From NCBI GenBank assembly GCA_949361645.1, contig OX442437.1, forward strand, positions 2,500,296 to 2,564,295: 64,000 nt of DNA, written 5' to 3'. Positions 22,101 to 31,843 of the stretch are shown here, piece after piece. This DNA is from Spongilla lacustris (lineage: Eukaryota > Porifera > Demospongiae > Spongillida > Spongillidae). Within the stretch, counting starts at the first letter, position 1. Each line of letters begins with the position of its first letter. A program made the position numbers and the translations under genes. The notes beneath the pieces were generated by a model. It was given only the letters and a program-made list of their open reading frames with translations, was not told the DNA's origin and did not search any database.

Positions 22101-25100
22101 AAAGAACAGATGTGCAAGGATAAGAACTGAACCACATGGCTAGAAATAAGAGAGTTTTCTGTGCACTGCTTTTTTCTGAAGGCTTGATAAACCATAAGTG
22201 TTATTTCTAGTTAAAAAATAAAAATAATAAAAACATTTGGAATGGACGAATCCTTTCTATAGCCACTTAGTCTTAACTCAAAGTACGAGACCATTTAAAC
22301 AGCATACTGCCATGTTGTGAAATTGGCAAATGGAGTTTGCTTCAGTACAGGTGTATAGAAGTTGATCAGTTATTAAATTATTAATGGTTCATTGTATTAT
22401 TCATTTTAACTACTGTTTAAAAAGGAAGCCACATGCATGCCCTAATGAGCCTTTGTTAAATCTAATCCCTATTCATAACCTTCCCAGGCCCATAGCTGGA
22501 AACATCAACTTCTGTTCTTCAGTATTTAGTAGCTTAAATGATGATAATATTTTCGGAGTGATCAAGCACGAAGCACTACATGCACTGGTGAGATCTAATT
22601 AGAATGTTGCATATTATTGTATGTATTATACTAGTGTGTTCAGCTATCTACTTGTGATCATGTCAATGCGCACTACATTTTTGGCATTCTATGTTATCTG
22701 TTTAATTTCAAAGCAAACATTTGTTGGACATCCAAAAGGGAGTGGCAGTAGCCATGTGTAAAAACTGGTTCATGTAACTACAACTTACATGCTGTAGTGT
22801 TTGACCCTGTGCCTTCTTGATGCTGGAATCCAGACTGCATGCAGAAGTATAGGGCTACATGGCAGACGTACAGATTAATATTGGATGAGGAGGGGAAACA
22901 TAAATGGGAGAGGGGGCATTGTGGGGAAGGTATAGAAGAAGAATGACTTCACTTTTGGGATGAGGAAGCTAATTAGAGGCCTATACCACACCCATCTATG
23001 AATGCTTTTATTCATTTTGATGATGGTGGCCTTGCTGATAATTAATTTGAAAATGTCTTTTGTACACAGAGACAAATGTTTGTAATTGTGCATCTACATG
23101 TACAGGGATTCTCCAAAGCACTGTTTCCTTTCTGGAGGGACCAGAATGGTAACCCAAGAACACCTCGAAATCTGGCAACAAACCTACCTCCAATTGTGAA
23201 TGGGTAAGTTTCACCTTGTACATGCACGTGCAGTGTGTGCATTTATCATGCAGGGGTGTCAGTGCCAGGTGCATCCCCCCCCCCTCCATTCCTCTTTTAG
23301 TGCATATCAATCTAGCAACACCACTGTGATGGCACTACAATATACCAACTGGGTAGTGAGCACTGGGACAATTAGCCATCCAGTGAACCTCCTTGTCACT
23401 CCAAATGTAGTGGTATGTAAATGGAAAGGGAACATATATATGTATGAGCATGTATTCAGTTGCATTGGTTCTAAGTAATAAATATCAGTGTCACCATGCT
23501 CTCCTTCTATCCTTCAAGGCTGCAGCTCAGATCTATTTCAACTGCTCTAGCCTTATAGGTGTAGAGTTAGAAAACCAAGGCACTTCAGGCACTGCTGGCA
23601 GTCACTGGGAAAAGAGAATCCTTGGGGTTGGTTTGGTTCATAAATGCTTAATAATTCCTTCTATTCCAATTAGGATGAGCTCATGACTGGTGACCTGACA
23701 TTTAACCTTCAGTTCTCTATTCTGACACTTGCAGCTCTGCAGGACACAGGGTCAGTAATTTGTACCCTCATTGTCATCACTCCTCAAATCCCTTTGATTT
23801 AATCTTCTGTCATTCTATTCTGTCATTCCACTATAGGTGGTACCAGGTCAACTACAGTATGGCTCAGCCTCTTGTGTGGGGACAGAATGCTGGCTGCCTG
23901 TTTGCAGCCGGCAGTTGTGAAGGCTATATAGCAAGCCAGCTGGCTTTGTAAGGAGGACCCTGTAACCATTAATGGATGTATTGTCTTTCTTTAACCATTA
24001 GAGGCAGTTCTATTGATCCATTTTGCAACCATTACTCACCTTATATTGACCTGCTGGGTTGTACAGTTGACAGAGGGGCTGTGTCATATTGCAATTTGGT
24101 ACAGTATAGCTCAGCATTGCCTATAGACTATCAGGTGAAACAAGCATGGCAAAAATGAATCGAAAATAATGTTTTTCTTCAGTATTTCTCATTCCTTGGT
24201 AATAACTCTGGAGGTGGTGATGAGCTAGCAGACTACTGTCCGTATGAACAAGTGAGTTTATTGTGGTTGTAGGCTAATTAAGGTTAAACATTATGGGGTT
24301 AACTGATTCATCTCATTAGGTTTTTAGCCAAAGGGGCTGGTTGCTGTTTTAAATGCACTTTCTACTCTACAGATCTTCGTCTATACTAATGATGTCAGAG
24401 AAACAGTCTGCTCAAATGCCACTAATAATCCATCTAGTATAAACATCCTTGGTGAGACCTATGGTCAAGGCTCCGCTTGTGTTCTGCATGGCTCCGTGGG
24501 ATGGTCTGTGAACATTTCTGGTGTTACATATACACCTTATTTATCTGGTGCTGGATGCTATCAGGTACATGTCTACATGTAATGAATGTGTATATGGCAG
24601 CATGTATATGTATGTGATGTGTACTATGCATACTTCAGTTCTACTGATTACAAAAGCCTTGATTTTATCCAGATAAAAATTTAACCCCTTGGTCAAATAC
24701 CATACAAGCGGTGTTTTTACATCGTTCCATAAGCACTGAGCTACTTATCCAGCAATACAAAGCACACAGTTAAATTTTTTGAAAAGGCATTTGGAAGCTG
24801 CAATGATCTAAGGCACATTCAGGATAGCAAAGGAAAGCTTTGTGCTTAGCCAGCCCATGAGTGAGTTGTAGGCATTTTCTCCTGTGAGAAAGCAAGGCAG
24901 CCCATACAATTTTGTTCTTCCCTTACCATGCCCCCAGAAGTTGATAGAACAAATGGGGTAAATACGCCATGTGTAATATCATGCACATGTTGACGAAAGG
25001 ATCGTTTCATGTCATCCGCATGACTTCCGTACATAGCGCAGCTAGGAATAATTGGGTGAAACACCCTTACATGTATGTCAATAGGCATCCTGGCAGACAT

Positions 25101-28100
25101 TCCAGGAACCTTTTGCATGGATGTCAATTAATTGTGCAAAAGCAAAGTTCAGACTTCCCTGTGAGTGGTTGTAAGCGTGGCTCAAGTGCAACATTGTAGC
25201 ACACCTGAGGCAGTGATGTCTCACTGTGGCATATAGTATGAAATCCGACCATATGACACACTATTGCATGATTGATAGAACTGAGAAGTTTTGCCACTAA
25301 GGGATGTAGTACATAGCATATCTGATAGGGAAGTGCTGAGAGGCAGGATGACGCTCTCTATTCTTTGGCAAGGTTTACAAGACGCTTATCTGAGGAGGCA
25401 GTTGGCTACATACAGCTGTATAATATTGGCATTTTCTTCTGTGCTGGTAGAGCTACACGTCAGCACTTCTTATAGTTGCACACATTTGATGATATGGATA
25501 AATATTTATTTTTAACAAGGGGGAAGCATAATGGGGCCAGCATTTATTATAATTAGCTCCTGCCAAGGCTATGCTAGATCCACCACTGTGCATTGGTCCA
25601 CTCGAAAAATGCAGTATTTACCTTAAATGTACTGCAGAATACTTTAACAAATAACATTTATGCAAAGGCTGATTTTATTGTAAATTGTCCCAAAATGTTA
25701 AAACACAGAACACCAAAATACCCAATAATTTCTTTGAACATGTAAACAGATTTTATTCTTCTTTATACTAAAAATAGTATTCATACATCAACAATTCACT
25801 TGCAATTGAAGTTCTAGGAACAAACTATCCTTGCCTTGCTGCTGGAGAACAGGTATGGTCACATGTACATTAAACTGCTATTTTATCTGCACCTTTGCAG
25901 ATCAATGTTAGTGCAACTGTGAATGATTCTATATATGAAGGCTCTCTTATATGCCCATCATACAACCAGGTACATGTACATACCATGCATGTTCAATGTG
26001 TCATCCATAAACTTGATCCAACTGTACTTGTATATTTATATCATTTTGGTGTTTTCTTTTTTCTTTTTCAATTGCACCTTCAATTCATTCTTTTTGCATT
26101 CCATCACCATACCCTCCTATATATGTACCATGTGCTTTGGCACTTCCTGTCACTGTCTCTTATCTAAGCTGTCAGGTACGTTTGGCATATGGCTGGGCCA
26201 CATAACAATCAAACATACATGTATACTGCACCTGTACCTAGGTGGCACAATTACCAATCCATGTGATTCAAACAATGGTGGATGCTCACAGACATGCACC
26301 AGTATTGTAGGAAGTTTTGTATGCTCATGTATGATTGGATACATATTGGGCGCCGATAACAGGATATGCAACGGTAAGCTATTTTATGTGAGCTTAATTC
26401 AGCATTAATTTATATGTATCCTGTTAGATATCAATGAATGTGCAATAAACCATGGAGAATGTTCACAGATATGTACCAACACCATCGGAAGTTTTGTTTG
26501 CTCATGTATGATTGGGTACACATTGGGTGCTAATAATGAAACATGCAATGGTAAGCAATATAATAATCTCATTCAGAATTTCTCAATTGCATCATGCTGG
26601 TATGCTAGACATTGATGAATGTTTACCAAACAATGGAGGGTGTTCACATATATGCACTAACACCAATGGAAGCTATTTTTGCTCATGCATGACTGGATAT
26701 GCATTGGGTTCTGATAATGAAACATGCAGTGGTAAGCAATTGAACATTTAAATCTTATTCAGCATTATTATGTATAATAATAATTATTGTTTTCCTGTAT
26801 TAGATATTAATGAATGTTCAGCAAACAATGGAGAGTGTTCACAGACATGCAGTAACACCAATGGAAGCTTTGTATGCTCATGTATGATTGGGTATACATT
26901 GAGTGCTGATAACTTAACATGCAATGGTAAGCATGGATACGTGAATCTAATTCATTTGACATAGTCTCATATTAGACATCAACGAGTGTTCAATAAACAA
27001 TGGAGGATGTTCACAGACATGCACCAACACCAATGGAAGCTATGTATGCTCATGTATGATTGGGTATACGTTTGGTGCTGATAACATAACATGCAATGGT
27101 AAGTGAATGAATATCCAATTAATTTGTAATTTATACATTTTTATGTGATAGACATCAATGAATGTGCAATGAGCAATGGAGGGTGTTCTCAAATGTGTAA
27201 TAATACCAATGGAAGTTTTGTTTGCTCGTGTACAATTGGGTACATGTATATGTTGGCTGACGATAGCAAAACATGCAGTAAGGAATTACATGTGAACGAG
27301 ATGCGCAATTATGATACATTTTTCATGCACAAGTCATCAATGAATGTTTAAATAACAATGGAGGATGTTCACAGACATGCATCAACGCCAATGGAAGCTT
27401 TTCGTGCTCATGTATGATTGGGTACACATTGGGTGCTGATAACAAAACATGCAGTGGTAAGCAATCATATCCAAGTTACATGAAGATCAGATAAAGATAT
27501 TAAATCTCATGTTCTAGATATCAATGAGTGTTTAACAACAAATGGAGGGTGTTCTCAGATTTGTACTAACACCAATGGAAGTTTTGTATGTTCATGTAGG
27601 ATTGGGTACACAATGAATGCTGATAACAAAACATGCAATGGTAAGTTGTAGGAGTCAATCAATTCAGTTATAATACTAATTAGTGTTTCACAGACATCAA
27701 TGAATGTTTAAAAAATGATGGAGGGTGTTCACAGACATGTATCAACACCAATGGAAGCTTTATATGTTCATGCATGATTGGGTATACATTGGACGTTGAT
27801 AGCAGATCATGCAATGGTAAGCAACCATGTTCAGTTACGTGTAGGTCAGATGATGATTTTTTTCCTTATGTTCCAGACATCAATGAGTGTTTAACAACAA
27901 ATAAACGGTGTTCACATATCTGTGTAAACACTAATGGAAGCTTTACATGTTTGTGTATGAGTGGGTATACATTGGGTGCTAACAACGAAACCTGCAATGG
28001 TAAACAAGCCTAAGTCTTTGATATGTTATCTTATTGTATAAATTTGGTCTGTGTTAGTCATCAATCAATGTTCAAAAAATAATGGAGGCTGCTCACAGAT

Positions 28101-30268
28101 ATGTACTGTCACCAATGGAAGCTATGTATGTACATGTATGATTGGGTATACATTGAGTGCTGATAACAATACATGCAGTGGTAAGCAATCATATATTTAA
28201 TAGATCAAATAAGAATTTTATATCTCTCTTCTGGTCTAGATATCAATGAGTGTTTCACAACAAATGGAGGGTGCTCACAGATTTGTACTAACACCATTGG
28301 AAGTTTTGTATGCTCTTGTATGGCTGGGTATACATTGGGTGCTGATAACAATTCATGCAATGGTAAGCAACTATACAGGGTGTTTCTCAATCAAGGAAAA
28401 TTGTTTATAAACAGTTCAAAGTTTTAACAGCAAAAGAAGACATGCTGGTGAAATAAAATTACTATAATCGATAATGGTTAATTAATATTGATATCTCACT
28501 ACTCCTATTCACTATTAGTAAGGTTAGTACATGCAGTGACTGGTTAGTTAAAAGTTGCAAACTGTGTTTAATTAACTACTTCCATTTAGATGTTATTCAA
28601 AATTGAATTTTTCATTTTCGCAACGTGCTTGATTTAGGTTAGGGGCCATCATATCTTGATATAATGGTTTGAATTCATTGATAAAGTCGACCATGCTGAT
28701 ATTATTAAAATTCAAGGAAATGTTGGAGGTTTTGGATGCCTCTAAAATTGTATGTTTTTAATTAGGTGTTATTGGGGATTATTACTCCGTTTTTGTAAAT
28801 TTTAATTTCTTTGATTTGAGTTAGTTATTTATATTTAGTTTGCTTACATCAATATTTAAGCTGCGTTATTAGAGTATTTAGCAAATTTACTGTTTGTGGT
28901 TATTTTATTAAAAATTTTCCTTGATTGAGAAACACCCTGTACAGGTGGGTAGACATCATGGATTAAAAAAACATTAATATATAGTATGGGGTTATCCATA
29001 CACTAAATCATGCCAGAAAGAGAAGGGTGCCGCTGCACAAAAATTAGAACATGTAAAGGATAAAAAGCATTACAATGGGGCAGGATAAAAGATGACATAA
29101 TTTATGAGGCAATCACAATTATTAACTGAATGAATCATGTAGTTGTAACCAAAAATGGTTGGAAAACACAATTACACAATTACGATGCTTGTTTGATAAA
29201 ACATTAAGATTCTGATAATACAGTCAGTGTGAAAGAAGCCATACTGTGAAATTTTATAGTAGTGTGCACACATGTTAATATCATATTCCTAGGTGGTATG
29301 TAATTAATGTTAAGTTTCAAACTGCCTAAACAAGATCAATTCTGTACTTATTTGTGCCTATTGATTTAGAAATTAAATAGGTAATTCTTTACCAGTTTTA
29401 ATTAATTTTTTCATCATTAAGCTATTGTCAATGATGTAACATAGCTAAAGATGAAATAATTAATATGGTGAGTTTCTTGATGCTAATTTTAGTTGTCATC
29501 TCACTGTCACTGCCTTTCATTGTAGATGTATATTTTAACAAATACATTAACGAGCATTGTTCTGGTGGGCTGCAGGGCTCAACATTTGTACAAGTGTAGC
29601 CAGCATGTATGCACATCGATATCATGCATGTGATGCAAAGCTTAATTGCATTATGGGGTTTGAATTTCTTGTTACTGTTTTGAGTCATGCTGTGCAAAAT
29701 GATGCCTGGGCTTTTTTTTACTGTACAAGTCAGGGGTGTATTCTCTTACTGTCTGATTTAACTGCTGCTCTCTTCAACACTAATTCCGGTGACAATCATA
29801 CGTTTTGGATCTACAACAGACACTGTATGGGTCAACAATCTTACACAGAATTGAATTACCTAATGTGTTTCCAACAGGCAAGCATATCCTGGCTGAATGG
29901 ACAAGTTGCAAGAATTGTCATTGGTGGAGGTGCAGCTGCTGCAATACTTTTATTAGTTGCCATATGTTTGCCTGGTTTTCTCATGAGCCGGTAAGTTCAA
30001 CAAAGTTCCATTCACTACCACTTTCACTTTCCTCCTTCTGTAATTCAAATGGTGAAGCTACAAGAGCAAGAATAAAGCAACTGATACAAGGAAAGAGCAT
30101 CTTGTAATGGACAACAACCATGCTAATACAAGCATACAAATGGACGAATGGCGTGGTGACCTAAGCATGTCTAGTACCACAAAAAAGGCCGTTGTTCCTT
30201 GCAACGACTTTTCTAAAAAGGCCACAGTTTCTACCACTTCAAATACTGTTACAGTTTACATTCAATAA
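19158..30268 (+). CDS. Leishmanolysin-type (M8) metallopeptidase with 12 EGF domains and a transmembrane anchor
   Basis: A multi-exon host gene with GT/AG borders and matched phases. Exon 1 (19158-19271; four in-frame ATGs at 19158, 19176, 19182 and 19191) encodes a hydrophobic signal sequence, then C-Q-H. Exon 2 is 19391-19494, exon 3 20978-21083, and exon 4 about 21134-21298 (start uncertain, domain seems short here). Zinc-peptidase exons follow (21581-24564), then 25778-25852, 25901-25969, a predicted 7-nt microexon, EGF exons (26242-28362), a TM exon (29849-29990) and a tail exon (30058-30268, TAA). M8 enzymes are zinc proteases; this one should be a type I cell-surface protein with the protease outside. 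Related animal proteins include LMLN and the ciliary CIROP group; orthology is not claimed. Introns carry a retroelement piece and a MITE. Confidence 0.82.
19611..19690. repeat. Strong hairpin in intron 2 of the peptidase gene
   Basis: Arms ctgctcttacagcaactc...(19611-19641) and its near-exact inverse (19657-19690) pair over about 30 bp with a short loop. The outer 18 bp are perfect. It may be a foldback MITE remnant or a structured intronic RNA. Confidence 0.7.
20220..20315. repeat. (GT)n / GTGA compound microsatellite
   Basis: An intronic stretch of GT repeats interspersed with GTGAGT units. Confidence 0.9.
20395..20521. repeat. Two tandem hairpin-forming units
   Basis: Two related segments of about 60 nt, each running from ggatccc(c)catccc to ggggacc(c), with internal complementarity of tctggagaa and ttccagaaa. 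It lies in intron 2 of the peptidase gene. Confidence 0.45.
21581..24564 (+). CDS. M8 peptidase catalytic exons of the EGF-TM gene
   Basis: Exons 21581-21762, 22488-22587, 23106-23203, 23301-23412, 23519-23626, 23674-23750, 23837-23947, 24002-24134, 24183-24251 and 24373-24564 splice in frame. The zinc site H-E-A-L-H (about 22567-22581) follows G-V-I-K, as in leishmanolysins. The downstream [12 protein letters not shown] matches the family. The distant third zinc His is in G-S-H-W-E-K-R (23519-23626 exon), followed by D-E-L-M-T-G and a conserved D-T-G-W-Y...N-Y turn (the Met-turn-like segment and Cys-rich C-terminal domain). All key residues are present, so the enzyme looks active. Confidence 0.85.
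24790..25130 (-). pseudogene. Retroelement 3' fragment I within a peptidase-gene intron
   Basis: The minus frame encodes D-I-H-V-R-V-F-H-P, then [16 protein letters not shown], matching the C-terminal domain of the element at 8158-10590. It is inserted antisense between the exons ending 24564 and starting 25778. That intron is about 1.2 kb, far longer than its neighbours. Confidence 0.65.
26169..26175 (+). CDS. Predicted 7-nt microexon (CTGTCAG)
   Basis: Exon 25901-25969 ends in phase 0, but the first EGF exon (26242) must be entered in phase 1. Between them the only AG followed by a usable donor is ctaag/CTGTCAG/gtacgt. Including these 7 bases (Leu-Ser plus the first base of Gly) restores the frame. 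A pyrimidine-rich tract lies upstream at 26040-26165. This is a prediction from phase only. Confidence 0.5.
26242..28362 (+). CDS. Array of 12 EGF-like exons
   Basis: Exons start at 26242, 26428, 26609, 26804, 26976, 27152, 27334, 27518, 27694, 27877, 28058 and 28240. Ten are exactly 123 bp; the first is 132 and the sixth 126. All are phase 1-1, so any can be added or skipped without breaking the frame. Each encodes one six-Cys EGF module; most begin D-I-N-E-C, the calcium-binding signature, and carry the C-x-N-T-x-G-S-F hydroxylation-type motif. Introns are only 50-80 bp. Recent tandem exon duplication is evident from near-identical sequences. Confidence 0.92.
28376..28939. mobile_element. 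Tc1/mariner-type MITE in a peptidase-gene intron
   Basis: A 564-bp element with ends CAGGGTGTTTCTCAATCAAG and its inverse (about 28 bp perfect), flanked by TA at 28374-28375 and 28940-28941. It starts only 13 bp after the twelfth EGF exon, right beside the donor site. A diverged relative flanks fragment K at about 60440-61205. Confidence 0.88.
29849..30268 (+). CDS. Transmembrane and cytoplasmic-tail exons of the M8-EGF gene
   Basis: An acceptor at 29848 gives the phase-1 entry required after EGF 12. The exon (29849-29990) encodes about 23 hydrophobic residues ([17 protein letters not shown]) followed by R at the donor. The last exon (30058-30268) starts Y-K-S-K-N-K, a basic stop-transfer, then a roughly 60-residue Ser/Thr-rich tail ending at TAA 30266-30268. 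No kinase or phosphatase domain is in the tail. Confidence 0.78.
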
Positions 30269-30592
30269 TGTGCATGAGTTATGAGCCTTTGCGAGGGCAA
30301 ATATTAAGCACCACTAACTCAAGTCTTAGTGATTGTACATATTTTTTATAATGTATTTTTTTGAAGTAACAGCATGAATTAATTAAAGAGGGCATTTTGG
30401 AATTGTCACTGTTATTTGCAATGGAAAATTAATGTTCCAAGTTTGGGTCTGAGATTAAAATATTTTTGAGTAATAACTAGATTAGTGACATGCTAAATGG
30501 ATTTGTGGATCTTTTTATTTTATGGCCCATGTGTTTTCTCTTGTACATATACTGCTCCAGCGAAAGAAAAGTCAGGACTCGGTATATGAATG

Positions 30593-30598
30593 AATAAA
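30593..30598 (+). promoter_or_regulatory. Candidate polyadenylation signal of the peptidase gene
   Basis: AATAAA lies about 325 bp after the stop codon at 30268, with TG-rich sequence nearby. No other strong signal is closer. Confidence 0.45.
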
Positions 30599-30599
30599 C

Positions 30600-31470
30600 A
30601 TGAAACATCAGACAAAATGCAAGTAGTAAGGTGATTACATTTATACACTCGAAGGCACTTCAGTATTTGCCATTACCGGTAGCACAGAGAATTTGCTTAT
30701 TATTCAGATATACATGTAGTCTTCACTATCTCTATACTTGCAATTAAAGCTAATACTTGAATAACATTGCAGATTTGAGTCAAATAGGATTGAAAAGCTG
30801 AAACTACAGTACTGTACAGTACCGATGGTGATAACCACAGCTATACTTCATAACTTTTCATATCTATCCATAATCTGGCCAAAAGTCACCATTGAAAGCT
30901 GTAGCTGCCATCATCTAAATGGAGGATCAAAAATGAATTATACATTACTGGAGTCATTCTTGCCCTTAAAACTAAACAGCTATTGCTGAGTTACATTCAG
31001 AAGTGTAAACATCATTGCACACATATCTACCCATTTGTACATTTTAATGTCCACTAGGTTTCTAATAGCAAATTACTAATAAGAGAAATCAATTTTTCCT
31101 GAAGTATAATTTAAAACAAGTCAACATTCTGTATGAAAAAGTTTTGGCAGTATATACGATACTATCTAACGTTGGTGTACAGGATTATAATCAGTTCTCT
31201 CCATGGATGAACAGAACACACTTCTGTGAACAAATGTTTAAATCCCAGAAAACAATTGTTTTAAGTTCACCAAGGTCAATGAGTATTGCACTGATCCCAC
31301 TGAATAGAGGAGCTCCAAACCTACAGTGTATTCAATGTAAGCATGCAAACAGAACAATAGAATGAAAAGTTCACTAATGCCCAAAGGTGGATTATAATTT
31401 ATTTTTGAACCAGATACCTTTCTTACATTCCCTACCGGTAGGGATTTCCTAATAGTGTATGGAAAAGTCA
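30600..31470. other. Intergenic, no gene recognised
   Basis: AT-rich spacer between the peptidase gene and retrotransposon sequence. No conserved frame or structured repeat was seen. Confidence 0.4.
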
Positions 31471-31474
31471 TTGG

Positions 31475-31690
31475 AACCCAACACGAGATAGCTTTAGCTT
31501 ATCACCTTCAATACAATGGTTTGGTTGAGCAGTATAATCAGACCATTCAGAGGTCTCTACTAAATCTTGTCAGTGATAAGCAAAATAATGGGACAGGTTT
31601 CTGGATGGGTATTGTTTGCAAATCGCACTTATGTGCAATAATCTACTGGCGTTATGCCATTTGAATTAATTGTTTTGCAGGAAGGTTTAT
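31475..31690 (+). pseudogene. Degenerate Ty3/gypsy integrase fragment
   Basis: The frame includes A-Y-H-L-Q-Y-N-G-L-V-E-Q-Y-N-Q-T, a decayed form of the integrase segment that carries the catalytic Glu (normally Y-H-P-Q-S-N-G-L-V-E-R-F-N). It belongs to an older element than the one starting at 31806. Confidence 0.6.
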
Positions 31691-31805
31691 TGGCTCACAT
31701 TTGTTTTAATCATGTTACAGTATCTGACAAAACAATTACAGGTTTTTCTTACCATTGGTAGTTGGTCATCTTCACTTTCCAACTTTTCCAAAGCATTTGT
31801 TGTCC

Positions 31806-31843
31806 TGTAGCGCATGCGCTATAGCTGCTCTTATTATGGACAT
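31806..31843 (+). repeat. 5' LTR remnant (38 bp)
   Basis: Identical to the first 38 bases of the 3' LTR (tgtagcgcatgcgctatagc...ttatggacat). It then switches to aacaagcgaggagagg of gag. Promoter downstream elements and the R/U5 part are absent, so normal transcription and priming of this copy are unlikely. Confidence 0.9.

Noticed and set aside
26428..28362. CRISPR array (regular repeats with spacers)
   Set aside because: The regular 123-bp units are EGF exons with splice sites and six-Cys modules in a eukaryotic gene.
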